Of a stretch of DNA of 64,000 nt, positions 37,584 through 47,162 are shown piece by piece. Origin of the DNA: Acidobacteriota bacterium. Its GTDB lineage: Bacteria > Acidobacteriota > Terriglobia > Terriglobales > Acidobacteriaceae. Under the pieces are notes generated by a model. The model did not search any database. It was not told the DNA's origin and saw nothing but the letters and a program-made list of their open reading frames with translations. The position numbers were made by a program, and so were the translations under genes. Where the stretch lies: NCBI GenBank assembly GCA_013288805.1, contig JABDBE010000006.1, positions 19,431 to 83,430 of the forward strand, in the 5' to 3' direction. The first letter of the stretch is position 1; each line of letters begins with the position of its first letter.

Positions 37584-38881
37584 TGCGTTCCTGAACGCTG
37601 AGCGCTCGCAGCAGGATTGCCGGAGGATCCCGTACCGCTACCTGCCGCAGCTTGCTGCGGCTTGTTTACCGAGGGAGCTGCCGGGCGCGTTTCGATCTTG
37701 CTTCCTTCTTGTAATTTGTCCTGGCCATCAGTGACCACGACCTCGTTCGGGGAGACGCCGCTGGCGATTACCGAAACGTTGTCTTGCGTGAAGGCAACCG
37801 TGACTGCCCGCACCTCGACCGTGTTATCCGATTTCACCGCGAACACGTACGTACCCTGCGGACCCCGTTGAATGGCGGCTGCCGGGATGGTCGTGCTATT
37901 TTTGCGGACGTTCAGCAGCAAGCGCGTATTCACAAATTGATTTGGCCAGAGCGCGTTGTCTTTGTTGTCGAAGACGGCTTTAAGCCGGGCGGTTCCAGTC
38001 GTCTGATCGATTTGATTGTCGATGGTCAGCAGTTTTCCGGAAGCCAGTTTGGTTTGATCGTCGCGGCTGTAGGCGTCGACCTCGAGCGTGCCCTTGGCCA
38101 TTTGCGGCGCGACCGCCGGAAGACTGTCTTCTGGCAGGGTGAAAATAACGGCGATTGGCTGCAACTGTGTAATCACGAACAGGGCGTTGGTGTCAGTGGC
38201 ATGAACAATGTTCCCCGGATCAACCAGCCGCAGGCCAATCCGTCCGGTCACCGGTGATGTGATGTGGCAGTAGACCAGATTCAGCTTGGCGCTGTCGATG
38301 GCCGCTTGATCGTTTCGCACGGTTCCGTCGAGTTGGTCTACCGTGGCTCCCTGCGTATCCACCTGCTGTTGGGACATAGCTCCTGAACTCTGGAGCAGTC
38401 CCTTGAAACGCTCGAAATTCAGCTTAGCATCGCGAAGCAGGGCCTGATCTCTGAACAGTGCGGCCTGCGCCTGCTCTAGAGCAACCTGATAGGGCCGGGG
38501 ATCGATCACCGCCAACAGGTCGCCCTTCTGGACGTTCTGCCCTTCCTTGAAATTTACCTGCATCAGCTCACCATCGACCCGGCTCTTCACGCTGACCGTG
38601 TAGTAGGCATTCACCGAACCCAGACCCGTAAGATAGTAGGGCACGTCGCGGCGCTCTGCGGTTGCAACGGACACGGGAACGACGGGGACTACGCTTGCCC
38701 GGGCCAACCCCGGCTTGGGATCGCCACCACAACTTGAAGCCATAACCGCCAACAAGAAAATAAGTGCTATCAATGGGTTGGCTAACTTTGCGAGTCGGTG
38801 GACTCGCTCGACCGGCGGCGGCTGGAAAGTAAAACCTTGCCTTTCCTCTGCCGACCCCGGTCCACCGGAAGCCGTTGTCAT
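37580..38881 (-). CDS. RND efflux periplasmic adaptor (MdtA-like), probable lipoprotein
   Basis: 433 aa from the ATG at 38881, chosen because AAAGAGG lies 7 bases upstream; the frame is open further 5' but into the divergent promoter region. The N-terminal segment [17 protein letters not shown] has a lipobox-like ASSC. Then come barrel-sandwich ([31 protein letters not shown]), coiled-coil hairpin ([33 protein letters not shown]) and beta-barrel parts. First gene of the efflux operon. The C-terminus is Gln/Ser/Gly-rich. Confidence 0.93.
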   Translation of the reverse strand: MTTASGGPGSAEERQGFTFQPPPVERVHRLAKLANPLIALIFLLAVMASSCGGDPKPGLARASVVPVVPVSVATAERRDVPYYLTGLGSVNAYYTVSVKSRVDGELMQVNFKEGQNVQKGDLLAVIDPRPYQVALEQAQAALFRDQALLRDAKLNFERFKGLLQSSGAMSQQQVDTQGATVDQLDGTVRNDQAAIDSAKLNLVYCHITSPVTGRIGLRLVDPGNIVHATDTNALFVITQLQPIAVIFTLPEDSLPAVAPQMAKGTLEVDAYSRDDQTKLASGKLLTIDNQIDQTTGTARLKAVFDNKDNALWPNQFVNTRLLLNVRKNSTTIPAAAIQRGPQGTYVFAVKSDNTVEVRAVTVAFTQDNVSVIASGVSPNEVVVTDGQDKLQEGSKIETRPAAPSVNKPQQAAAGSGTGSSGNPAASAQRSGTQ

Positions 38882-39173
38882 GCGTAAACCTCTTTCTGCC
38901 GGAAAAAATGATGACTTCACCATATTGTAAACTGGTTTGGTACTTAGGTTTGGACGCGGCAATCCCAATTCGGTTGCTGAATATTGCGTTACCAACGGAA
39001 GCGCACCTAACCGACCACTACGGCGCACATTCAATCTTATCGTTAAACAAAATAAGCACTTAAGACTTTACAAAAATTTACCTTCATTGACTGATCCTTT
39101 ACGCGTTTGGCCCACTGGCGCGACCTCAACTTCTCGCGTATATTTTGTTCGCCTCTACCCGCAAGTCTTCCCA

Positions 39174-40130
39174 ATGGCTGAAGCGAAAACCAAGTCGGCG
39201 GTTACAATTCGCGACCTGCAGACCTTCGAAGACCTCAAGCAGATGGATGAGGTCGAGAGGGAAGTGTGGGGCCTTTCCGATATCGACACCACGCCGCTCA
39301 CTTTGGTCATCGCAACCAAGGAGGCAGGAAGCATCTGGGTGGGCGCATTCGACGGCACGAAACTCGTCGGATTCGCCTTCGGCTTTCTAGGTCTAGAGAA
39401 CGGTCGTTTGATTGTGCACTCCCACATGCTGGCAGTGCGCGAACCCTACCGAAATTCGCACCTCGGCTATAACCTGAAGCTGGCGCAGCGCGAACGGGTA
39501 TTGGCGATACGCGTCGACGATGGGCGAACCGATAGTCGAACGAATGATCCGCGTATCACGGATACTCGCATCAGCGAAATGACCTGGACCTTTGATCCTC
39601 TTCAGAGCAGGAACGCGCATCTGAATTTCACGAAACTGGGAGTGGTATCGGAGAATTACAAAGTTGATCTTTACGGTCCGGAAACATCCAGCGTTCTGCA
39701 CCGCAATGGCACGGATCGATTATGGGTCACGTGGCCGCTGTCGAGCCGCCGCGTGAGCGACCGGCTGCAGGGCAAAGATAATCGCGCCGAAGTCCTCGAC
39801 GCACTTTCTACCTTGACTCCTTTAATTCACTTTAATGGTGATGGAAAACCGGCCCGCACCGACCTCGCTGCCGCGTTGAATCGCCAAAGAATTGCGATTG
39901 AAATTCCCAGCGACATCGTGGAGGTCGAACGAAAAGATCCTGCGCTGGCTTGGGAGTGGCGACTGCAAACCCGATGGGCCTTCACCGAAGCGTTGAATGC
40001 CGGTTTTTCGGTCGCCGAATTTTGCCGCACCGTCCGAGGCCAACAGGGGCCGGGCGTCTATCTGCTCGAAAAAGCGAAAGTCGAAGACTACGTACCCGAG
40101 ATGAAACGCAAACCGGTGAATGGTCGCTGA
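39174..40130 (+). CDS. GNAT-superfamily acetyltransferase (COG3375-like) with internal insertion
   Basis: 318 aa from the ATG at 39174 (MAEAKTKSAV). The frame is open another 79 codons upstream, but that stretch is low-complexity and unlike protein. Signatures: IRDLQTFEDLKQMDEVEREVWG, FAFGFLGLENGRLIVHSHMLAV, and MTWTFDPLQSRNAHLNFTKLGVV. Between the acetyl-CoA helix (KLAQRERVLAIR) and MTWTFDP lies a ~20-residue Thr/Asp/Arg-rich stretch (VDDGRTDSRTNDPRITDTRI) where I would expect only a few residues; see findings. Substrate unknown. Divergent from the efflux operon. Confidence 0.85.
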   Translation: MAEAKTKSAVTIRDLQTFEDLKQMDEVEREVWGLSDIDTTPLTLVIATKEAGSIWVGAFDGTKLVGFAFGFLGLENGRLIVHSHMLAVREPYRNSHLGYNLKLAQRERVLAIRVDDGRTDSRTNDPRITDTRISEMTWTFDPLQSRNAHLNFTKLGVVSENYKVDLYGPETSSVLHRNGTDRLWVTWPLSSRRVSDRLQGKDNRAEVLDALSTLTPLIHFNGDGKPARTDLAAALNRQRIAIEIPSDIVEVERKDPALAWEWRLQTRWAFTEALNAGFSVAEFCRTVRGQQGPGVYLLEKAKVEDYVPEMKRKPVNGR

Positions 40131-40135
40131 TTGCA

Positions 40136-40186
40136 CGATGTAGGGCGGACACTCCTGTCCGCGGACTTTTGTAGGCGTAGCATGGA
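40136..40186. repeat. Dispersed repeat family E, copy 1
   Basis: gatgtagggcggacactcct gtccgcggac, then tgtaggcgtagc. The ggcgtagc and gcggacaatcctgt pieces reappear in another order at 62938-62968. Short intergenic repeat between the acetyltransferase and DCC genes. Confidence 0.4.
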
Positions 40187-40197
40187 AGAGTCGCCAG

Positions 40198-40632
40198 ATG
40201 GCTGCGCCCGACCCCAATACGATCATTCTCTACGACGGCGTCTGCGGCCTCTGCAACCGACTGGTTCAGTTCCTTCTGAACCGCGATTCACACGACAGCT
40301 TCCGTTTCGCTTCTTTGCAAAGTGAATTCGCGGCCGAAATACTTCGACGCCACAAGGCCTCCCCAGACGATCTCGACACCATGTACGTGGTGCTGAACTA
40401 CGGCCTACCGGGAGAGCAGATTGCATCGCGTTCCGACGCAGCCGTTGTAGCTCTGCGGGAGCTTGGCGGAGGATGGGCCGCGCTAGGTACTGCCCTGCAG
40501 GCGCTACCTAGGTGGATGCGAAACTGGGGTTACAATCTGGTAGCACGAAACCGTTACCGAATCTTTGGCAAGTACGATTCTTGCCCGATCCCCTCGGAAA
40601 GGGACCGTAGTAAGTTTCTCGACCTGCAGTAA
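40198..40632 (+). CDS. DCC-family thiol-disulfide-like protein (DUF393)
   Basis: 144 aa. N-terminal IILYDGVCGLCNRLVQFLLNRD carries the DxxCxxC motif (D13, C16, C19) that names the family, with RFASLQSE following. Predicted thioredoxin-like redox protein of unknown partner. The central ALRELGGGWAALGTALQALPRWMRNWGYNLVARNRYRIFGK is the family's typical tail. Same strand as acetyl-CoA synthetase after 115 bp. Confidence 0.9.
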   Translation: MAAPDPNTIILYDGVCGLCNRLVQFLLNRDSHDSFRFASLQSEFAAEILRRHKASPDDLDTMYVVLNYGLPGEQIASRSDAAVVALRELGGGWAALGTALQALPRWMRNWGYNLVARNRYRIFGKYDSCPIPSERDRSKFLDLQ

Positions 40633-40747
40633 GTGCGCGAATGGACGGGCCTTTTCCGGCTTTTGCGGTTACAGACAAAACTTCTTATCCGCTGTAGAAT
40701 GCCATCCGACTTAGCTTTGCCCAGTCCATATCCGCGAGGAACCATCA

Positions 40748-42724
40748 ATGGCCGACAAGGCTTCCATCTCCGCTCCTAACACCAACATCGACTCCGTCTT
40801 GCAGGAACAGCGGAGGTTTGAACCTCCGGAAGGTTTCAGCAAGCACGCGCACATCAAGAGTCTGGAAGACTACGAGCGCATCTATCGCGAGTCGGTGGAG
40901 CATCCTGAAAAGTTCTGGGCGGGCATTGCGGAAGAACTGCATTGGTTCAAGAAGTGGGACAAAGTTTTGGAATGGAATAATCCCTGGGCCAAGTGGTTCG
41001 TCGGCGGACAAATTAACTTGTCATACAACTGCCTCGATCGCCACGTGCAAACCTGGCGCAAGAATAAAGCTGCCCTGATCTGGGAAGGCGAGCCGGGCGA
41101 GGTACTCACGCTGACTTATCAGCAACTGCATCGCGAGGTGCAGAAGTTCGCCAATGTCTTGAAGTCGCTCGGAGTCAAGAAAGGCGACCGCGTCGCTATC
41201 TACATGGGCATGACTCCGGAGCTCCCGGTCGCCATGCTGGCTTGCGCCCGCATTGGAGCTCCGCATACGGTCGTGTTCGGAGGATTTGCCGCGAACGCGC
41301 TGGTCGACCGCATCCATGATTCGCAAGCCGTAGCCGTGATCACACAAGACGGTTCCTATCGCCGGGCGGCCGAAGTCAAACTGTTTCCCGCCGTCGAAGA
41401 GGCGTTGAAGTCCTGTCCTTCGGTGAAGCACGTTGTCGTCTATAAGCGCACGGGTTCGCCAATTCACATGCAACCTGGGAGGGATCATTGGTGGCACGAG
41501 CTGATGGCTTCGGTCTCCGACGAGTGTCCAGCCGAACCGCTCGACGCCGAGCATCCGCTCTACATTCTTTACACCTCAGGCACAACCGGAAAACCCAAAG
41601 GCGTCGTGCACACTACCGGCGGTTATTCCGTCGGCACGTACATCACGACAAAATGGGTGTTCGATCTCAAGGAAGAAGACACTTACTGGTGTACGGCCGA
41701 CATCGGATGGGTCACGGGCCACAGCTACATTGTTTATGGGCCGCTGCAAAACGGCGCTACTACCGTCATGTACGAGGGCGCTCCCAACTGCCCGGAGCCC
41801 GATCGTTTCTGGAGCATCATTGACCGGCATCAGGTGAACATCCTTTACACCGCGCCCACCGCCATCCGCACTTTCGTCAAGTGGGGAGAACAGTGGCCGA
41901 GGAAACACAAGCTCGACAGTCTGCGCCTCCTCGGTACCGTCGGCGAACCGATCAATCCCGAGGCCTGGATGTGGTATCGCGAAGTCATCGGCCACGAGAA
42001 GTGCCCTATCGTCGACACCTGGTGGCAAACTGAAACCGGACACATCATGATTTCGCCACTACCCGGCGCGGTGGGAGCCAAGCCCGGTTCGGCCACGCGT
42101 CCGTTTCCCGGAGTCGTGCCCGAAGTTGTCGACATGCACGGCAAACCGGTGCCCGACGGCTCGGGAGGGTTCCTGATTATTCGCCAGCCCTGGCCAGGTA
42201 TGCTGCGCACGATCTACGGCGATCCTGATCGCTACGTGAAACAATACTGGTCGCAAATTCCGGGCGCGTACTTCACCGGCGACGGCGCGCGCAAAGATAA
42301 AGACGGTTATTTCTGGATCATGGGCCGCGTCGATGACGTCATCAACGTTTCCGGACACCGCTTGAGCACCATGGAAGTGGAATCCGCGCTGGTCGCGCAT
42401 GAAGCCGTCGCGGAAGCTGCGGTGGTCGGCCGTCCGGACGAATTAAAAGGCCAGGCCATCTCGGCTTTCGTCACCCTTCAACAGGGACGCGCGCCCACTC
42501 CGGAGTTGAAAGAAGAACTACGCCGCTGGGTCGCGAAAGAAATTGGAGCGATGGCGAAGCCTGACGACATCCGCTTCACCGATATGCTACCGAAGACGCG
42601 CAGCGGAAAAATCATGCGCCGCCTGTTGCGCGAACTGGCCACCAGCGGCGAAGTCAAGGGCGACATCACGACGCTCGAAGACTTTAACGTGATCTCAAAA
42701 TTGACAGAGAGCGAAGAAGCGTAA
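40748..42724 (+). CDS. acsA: Acetyl-CoA synthetase (AMP-forming)
   Basis: 658 aa. Activates acetate to acetyl-CoA through acetyl-AMP. Signatures: [19 protein letters not shown] (P-loop-like), TWWQTETGH (W of the acetate pocket and the adenylate motif), [21 protein letters not shown] hinge, and [11 protein letters not shown] with K621, the lysine acetylated for control in this family. N-terminal ACAS_N domain ([21 protein letters not shown]). Normal length. GAGGAA precedes the ATG. Confidence 0.96.
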   Translation: MADKASISAPNTNIDSVLQEQRRFEPPEGFSKHAHIKSLEDYERIYRESVEHPEKFWAGIAEELHWFKKWDKVLEWNNPWAKWFVGGQINLSYNCLDRHVQTWRKNKAALIWEGEPGEVLTLTYQQLHREVQKFANVLKSLGVKKGDRVAIYMGMTPELPVAMLACARIGAPHTVVFGGFAANALVDRIHDSQAVAVITQDGSYRRAAEVKLFPAVEEALKSCPSVKHVVVYKRTGSPIHMQPGRDHWWHELMASVSDECPAEPLDAEHPLYILYTSGTTGKPKGVVHTTGGYSVGTYITTKWVFDLKEEDTYWCTADIGWVTGHSYIVYGPLQNGATTVMYEGAPNCPEPDRFWSIIDRHQVNILYTAPTAIRTFVKWGEQWPRKHKLDSLRLLGTVGEPINPEAWMWYREVIGHEKCPIVDTWWQTETGHIMISPLPGAVGAKPGSATRPFPGVVPEVVDMHGKPVPDGSGGFLIIRQPWPGMLRTIYGDPDRYVKQYWSQIPGAYFTGDGARKDKDGYFWIMGRVDDVINVSGHRLSTMEVESALVAHEAVAEAAVVGRPDELKGQAISAFVTLQQGRAPTPELKEELRRWVAKEIGAMAKPDDIRFTDMLPKTRSGKIMRRLLRELATSGEVKGDITTLEDFNVISKLTESEEA

Positions 42725-42772
42725 CCGAGAACAGAGAACAAAGAACGAAGAACTGGCGTCTGATCTTCAGTC

Positions 42773-43063
42773 TTACGCCGAGGCTGCCTCGTGCCACACG
42801 CCCCGATCCCAACCTTTAAGCGTCGACGGTCGCCCTTGCTCGAACGCGCACAGGCTTGCCATACCAGCCGATATTTCGTCTTCCGCCAACGCCTGTCCGA
42901 TCAACTCTTTTGAGCTTCCACCTGCTTGCTCCAGCATGGTTCGCGCCACCACGCGCACCATATCGTCCGAGGAAGCCAGCGCCCGAATCAGTTCGCGCCC
43001 GGCAGATTCCTGGCCAAACTGTGCCCAGACCATCCCGCATAAAACCAAGTAGTTCGTATCCAT
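42773..43063 (-). CDS. Small HEAT-like helical protein, unknown function
   Basis: 96 aa. LIRALASSDDMVRVVARTMLEQAGGSSKELIGQALAEDEIS resembles one or two HEAT/PBS-type helical repeats. The C-terminus (GWDRGVWHEAAS) is Trp-rich. GGGGAGG lies 4 bases upstream of the ATG, supporting a real gene. No named family recognised. Convergent with acsA. Confidence 0.7.
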   Translation of the reverse strand: MDTNYLVLCGMVWAQFGQESAGRELIRALASSDDMVRVVARTMLEQAGGSSKELIGQALAEDEISAGMASLCAFEQGRPSTLKGWDRGVWHEAASA

Positions 43064-43318
43064 AATGCCTCCCCGTGCCGACCACTAATTCGAGTCTTAC
43101 TTATAGAAGCGACAAACTTGACACGAAGGTGTCAACTTATTGTGAAAATTCCCTGACAAACGAATCACAAAAACTGTAGGCAGGAAGTTGTCTGGAAATT
43201 GGACAGAAAGATCTACGGCAAAACGTCGATTTCAGCCATCACCAACCGCACAACACCTTCGTAACTCGCCGATTTGTAATGCCAGGAACTACCATCTTCG
43301 GCAGGGGTTTACACCGAT

Positions 43319-43690
43319 ATGATCAACAAACTCTCGAATTCACTCTGGATGCTGGCAATCGGAGGGCTGATGTTCGTCGGCTCCGCCATTGCCCAAACCA
43401 CAACCACCTCGGGTGCCGGAGCGGGCGTCGTCGATCCCGGCCATCCTCGGGTCAATCAGGTAAATGGCCGCGAAGCCAACCAGCAGAGTCGCATTGCCAA
43501 CGGCGTCAAGAATGGTTCGTTGAGCCCGAAGCAAACCAGCAATCTGGAAAACCGCGAAGCCAGCGTCCAAAACCGTGAGAAGAGAGACATGGCAGCGCAC
43601 AACGGACATCTGACCAAAGCTGAACAAAACGGGATTAATCGTCAGCAGAATCGCATCAGTAAGAGCATCTACAAGGATAAGCACAAATAA
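43319..43690 (+). CDS. Small secreted Asn/Gln-rich protein, unknown function
   Basis: 123 aa with a signal peptide (SLWMLAIGGLMFVGSAIAQ). The mature part is basic and rich in Asn, Gln and Arg, with two related helical units (NQQSRIANGVKNGSLSPKQ and AAHNGHLTKAEQNGINRQQN), each containing a G-x-L-[ST]-x-x-[QE] turn. Short secreted proteins with this repeat are common in soil bacteria, but no function is known to me. Confidence 0.75.
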   Translation: MINKLSNSLWMLAIGGLMFVGSAIAQTTTTSGAGAGVVDPGHPRVNQVNGREANQQSRIANGVKNGSLSPKQTSNLENREASVQNREKRDMAAHNGHLTKAEQNGINRQQNRISKSIYKDKHK

Positions 43691-43734
43691 GCTTTCCTTG
43701 ACTCGTTCTTCGGCCAGCTTTCTTTCAAACCGAT

Positions 43735-43823
43735 TGTCATTCCGAGCGTAGCGAGGAATCTGGTGTTGTGTGGATCGCGTCAATCCAGATTCCTCGCGTC
43801 AAGAGGCGGCGCTCGGAATGACA
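43735..43823. repeat. Family B repeats as a large palindrome between convergent genes
   Basis: Left arm 43735-43764 (tgtcattccgagcg, ta, gcgaggaatctgg) and right arm 43785-43823, whose reverse complement reads tgtcattccgagcg, an 11-base insert, then cgcgaggaatctgg. The arms flank about 20 bases. The element lies between convergent genes (stops at 43690 and 43828) and would form a long hairpin in either transcript. Confidence 0.8.
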
Positions 43824-43827
43824 ATGG

Positions 43828-45147
43828 TTAAACTAAAGCAGTCGTTTCCGCCGCCGCTCTTGGTACCGCCGGAACCCGCAGCACAAGTAGCCCGCCGATA
43901 ATTGCAAGCGCGGCCATCAGTCCCAATCCGTACGAAAACGATCCCATACGACTGTTCAAATAACCGAATAAGTAAGGACCGGCAAAGCCCGCCACGCTCC
44001 CCACTGCATTCACCATTCCCACACCCGCAGCGGCAGCCGATTCGCTGAGAATCTCGGTTGGCATCGCCCAGAACACAGGCAGGAAAGCTTCCGTGCTGCA
44101 CAAAATGGTAAAGAGAACCATCGTTATTCCCATCGAGGCCGGTAGCGTGATCAGCCCAACCAAAGTCAATGCCGCTACAAACAGCGGAACCGCCGAGTGC
44201 CAGCGTCGTTCGCCCGTCTTGTCCGAATGCCATCCGTTGATCAACATGACTACTAATGCCACGACATAAGGAACGGCGCCAATCAGCCCGACGCGCATAT
44301 CCGAGAACCCCAATTGCCGTTTCAGCATGGTGGGCATCCAGAAGATAAAGGTGTAATAAACGAAGTATTGAAGAAATGCCACCGACGCTAGCAGCAGAAT
44401 TGGACGCGAGCGCAATGCCTGCCACACGCCGATCGGTCGTTCGCTGACCGGCTTTTCCTCCTCCAGTTTTCGCTCAATCCAACGGCGCCGCTCCGGGGCC
44501 AGCCACGCCGCTTCCCTCGGCCAATCCGTCAAATAGAAGAACGCGACCACTCCGAGAAGGACCGCAGGCATGCCCTCCAGGAGAAACATCCAACGCCAGC
44601 CGTCAATTCCTAACCAGGGATGCCCAAGAATCCATCCCGCAAGCGGCGACCCTACGATGAATGACAGTGGAATGGCCGCCATGAAATTGCTTCCGGCCTT
44701 GGCGCGATCCTCGCGAATGAACCAATGGCTCAGGTACACAACGACGCCAGGGAAGAAAGCGGCCTCCGCCGCACCCAAGAGCAATCGTGCCCCGTAGAGT
44801 TGGCCCGGCGTATGTACCAGCCCGGTGAGCGCGGTCAACGATCCCCACGCGATCAAGATCGAAGTGATGCAACGCCGCGCGCTCCAGCGCTCAATCATGA
44901 GCGCGCCTGGAATCTGCAATGCCACATAACTGACGAAGAAAATGCCCGCGCCCAACCCGAATACTCGATCGTTGAACCCGAGCGTTCGCGACATCCCAAT
45001 CGCCGCATAGGCTACGCTGGTGCGGTCAAGATAATTGGTGATGTAGAGGATAAAAAGAAACGGAAGCAGACGCAGGGCGATCTGATGGCGAGTATGATCC
45101 GCAAGCTTGACGTCAGCCGCAGTTGACGCAACTGGAGCCACTGCCAT
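43828..45147 (-). CDS. MFS transporter, anion:cation symporter (ACS) type
   Basis: 439 aa with 12 predicted helices in two halves. The first cytosolic motif region and the TNYLDRTSVAYAAIGM helix near residue 40 are typical of the ACS family, whose known members carry hexuronates, galactonate, phthalate or tartrate. A long central loop (about residues 210-240, ERRRWIERKLEEEKPVSER) is also typical. Substrate cannot be told. No catabolic genes adjoin it. Confidence 0.9.
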   Translation of the reverse strand: MAVAPVASTAADVKLADHTRHQIALRLLPFLFILYITNYLDRTSVAYAAIGMSRTLGFNDRVFGLGAGIFFVSYVALQIPGALMIERWSARRCITSILIAWGSLTALTGLVHTPGQLYGARLLLGAAEAAFFPGVVVYLSHWFIREDRAKAGSNFMAAIPLSFIVGSPLAGWILGHPWLGIDGWRWMFLLEGMPAVLLGVVAFFYLTDWPREAAWLAPERRRWIERKLEEEKPVSERPIGVWQALRSRPILLLASVAFLQYFVYYTFIFWMPTMLKRQLGFSDMRVGLIGAVPYVVALVVMLINGWHSDKTGERRWHSAVPLFVAALTLVGLITLPASMGITMVLFTILCSTEAFLPVFWAMPTEILSESAAAAGVGMVNAVGSVAGFAGPYLFGYLNSRMGSFSYGLGLMAALAIIGGLLVLRVPAVPRAAAETTALV

Positions 45148-45232
45148 TCAATTGCCTCCGGCGATACCCACGTCGTCCCGGACGCCGAGCAAATCTGCGG
45201 CACGGTTTTAGCTAAGATTTCGGGACTGCAAT

Positions 45233-45997
45233 CTACTCTCCTAAACCAACCATCACAACCGGCAGCGTCGGAGCGGACGAGCCACCCTCCGGCTCGACCG
45301 TTATCGCGAAAGCCTTAGCCTGTACTCCCGGAGGAAGTGGCGGTTCGACCACGGCCGCGCTTCCGTGCGCATCGGGCTTAAACACTCCCGCAGGAATCGG
45401 AGCGCCGCTGGTAGGAATCAACCACAATTCATAAGCTTTCTGAGGCGGCAGCGCCTGCAAATTGCTGGCCAGGAAAATCAGACTCGACCGATCGCGAACA
45501 TAAATGGCTTTGCCTTGCGGCTGCGGCGGAGTCTTCGCCGCAACCAGCGTCACCCGCATCGCGTCGGTCGCGGTGAGAGTCGAGACGACGTCGCGAGCCC
45601 GTTGCAACTCTGCTAATTGTTGGGCTGCCTGACCCTGCAAGCCCGCAATCCGGTGCTGCAAGTCCGAGTTCTGCAACCACAGCGCAACTAGTCCCACTGC
45701 CAACGCGCCAGCTGCGACCCAGGGCACAACCATCCACCAACTCCGCTTTGCGCTAACGGCGGCCCGGCGCGGTTCACGCGCGACGGCTTCGATCAGACGC
45801 TGGCGCGCCCGCCGCGGTGGCACCGGACCCGCCGTCGACAAAGCCATCAACGCCATGTCCCCGCGTAATTGCTCGAGCTCGCGACGGCATCCTGCACAAC
45901 CTTCTAAATGCTTCTCCAACGCGACGCGCTCCTCACCCTGCAACGTCCCCAGGGCGTAGAGTGCGAGATCCTCCGCGAATTGTTCGTGTAGGCTCAT
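45233..45997 (-). CDS. Anti-sigma factor, RskA/zinc-finger type
   Basis: 254 aa. The N-terminal anti-sigma domain has the zinc motif H30-x3-C34-x2-C37 (KHLEGCAGCRRE). One transmembrane helix lies at about 86-108 (WWMVVPWVAAGALAVGLVALWL). The periplasmic RskA-like domain begins with a coiled segment (HRIAGLQGQAAQQLAELQRA) and includes LQALPPQKAYELWLIPTSG. Its ATG overlaps the sigma gene stop by 4 bases. Expected to hold the sigma factor at the membrane until a signal triggers release. Confidence 0.93.
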   Translation of the reverse strand: MSLHEQFAEDLALYALGTLQGEERVALEKHLEGCAGCRRELEQLRGDMALMALSTAGPVPPRRARQRLIEAVAREPRRAAVSAKRSWWMVVPWVAAGALAVGLVALWLQNSDLQHRIAGLQGQAAQQLAELQRARDVVSTLTATDAMRVTLVAAKTPPQPQGKAIYVRDRSSLIFLASNLQALPPQKAYELWLIPTSGAPIPAGVFKPDAHGSAAVVEPPLPPGVQAKAFAITVEPEGGSSAPTLPVVMVGLGE

Positions 45998-46542
45998 GTG
46001 GCAAAGGCCTTGCGCAAGGCCAGCAATCCCGATCGAATGCGAGTCTTGATGGTTCCCAACGGCTCTCCTGTCTTTTCCGAAATCTCGCTGTGCGACAGAC
46101 CCTCGAAGTACGCCATCTCCAGCGCCTGCCGCTGTGGCGAAGGCATCGCGCCCAGGGTGCCGCGCACTTTTTCCATGGCACGCGCCCGCTCAGCATCGCC
46201 CGCCATATCGGGCTCGACCGAAACCACCACATCTGCGATATCCGTCTCCGGACGCCGCTTGCGCAGCCCATCAATCGCCCGATGCCGCGCGATCACCGCC
46301 AGCCACGGCCCCAGGCTGCCACGGCTCGAATCGAACAGTCCCGGATTACGCCACAACTGCATGAACACTTCCTGCAACACGTCCTCGGCCGCGCCGGTGT
46401 CGCCCAGCACGCGGAGGGCGACTGAGTAGACGACAGCCGAGTAGCGGTCATACAAAGCCGCCATGCCGCTCTCATCACCCGAGCGGATCGCCGCCAGCAC
46501 CGCCGCGTCGGTCCGATCTCCTTTGAACTCAGCGCCAGACAA
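45994..46542 (-). CDS. ECF RNA polymerase sigma factor (SigK-like)
   Basis: 182 aa from a TTG start. Region 2 spans about residues 10-90 (MAALYDRYSAVVYSVALRVLGDTGAAEDVLQEVFMQLW). Region 4 spans about 125-180 (PSPQRQALEMAYFEGLSHSEISEKTGEPLGTIKTRIRSGLLALR) with its HTH. Pairs with the overlapping anti-sigma gene, a SigK/RskA arrangement. Its regulon may include the envelope genes nearby, but no promoter comparison was possible. Confidence 0.93.
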   Translation of the reverse strand: MSGAEFKGDRTDAAVLAAIRSGDESGMAALYDRYSAVVYSVALRVLGDTGAAEDVLQEVFMQLWRNPGLFDSSRGSLGPWLAVIARHRAIDGLRKRRPETDIADVVVSVEPDMAGDAERARAMEKVRGTLGAMPSPQRQALEMAYFEGLSHSEISEKTGEPLGTIKTRIRSGLLALRKAFAT

Positions 46543-47162
46543 TCAGGGGGATCTCTTTCCACTTGAAGTACGGACCGCAAGCCCAGGCTGGATTGCACCA
46601 ATCCGAGCGGCGAGATCCGCTTTCGTTACCGACACTTACTCAAGCGTGGAGCGCAAAAAGCGAACCGCGAAACCATAGCAGTAATGTCGATCTTCGACAA
46701 GCGGGCTGGGTCGACGGCGCAGGCTGTCGGCACTGGCCCGCGGGCGAGGGTGCCCGCGTCACACCGTGGCTGGAGGCTTAATTAGGATTGCACACATTCT
46801 AGTGCAGAAAATACCTCAAAAAAAACTCTAATTTTCGCGCAAAATCTAGAAAACAAAGGACCGGAAATTTTTCCTCCCGCTAGATCTATGGTTCTTAAGG
46901 TAGTTAGAGGCAAAATCTTGGAAACATTGGAGTTACGAGGCTCGCCGACGGCCTGCGGTACCGTTTTGGAACTGCAGATCACGGGTGCGACGATGCGACG
47001 GTTGAAGAATGCGCTTATCTTACAGATAACATCCACATTCCAATATTATCGCGAATGACAGACTGGGTTCAAGGAGAAAAAGTAGGCAGACGGTCGGCAC
47101 AGTTCCAAAATGGGAATGTCGCCGTCTGGGCGCTTTGTGTTTCCGGTTGCCGAAGGAAGGTA
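46543..47162. other. Gene-poor spacer of ~620 bases
   Basis: Holds one copy of repeat family D (46733-46764) and an AT-rich stretch near 46800-46860. A 56-codon frame at 46888-47058 lacks a ribosome-binding site and recognisable similarity. The sigma-factor promoter must lie at its left end; no clear -10/-35 was found. Confidence 0.5.
46733..46764. repeat. Dispersed repeat family D, copy 1
   Basis: ctggcccgcgggcgagggtg cccgcgtcac. The inverted form gtggcgcgggcgccctcgcc cgcg occurs at 61627-61651. Confidence 0.5.

Noticed and set aside
38937..39173. N-terminal extension of the GNAT protein
   Set aside because: The stretch is divergent promoter region of the efflux operon and reads as non-protein sequence; MAEAK at 39174 fits the family start.
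46888..47058. 56-codon frame in the spacer left of GloVer 1
   Set aside because: No ribosome-binding site and no recognisable motif.
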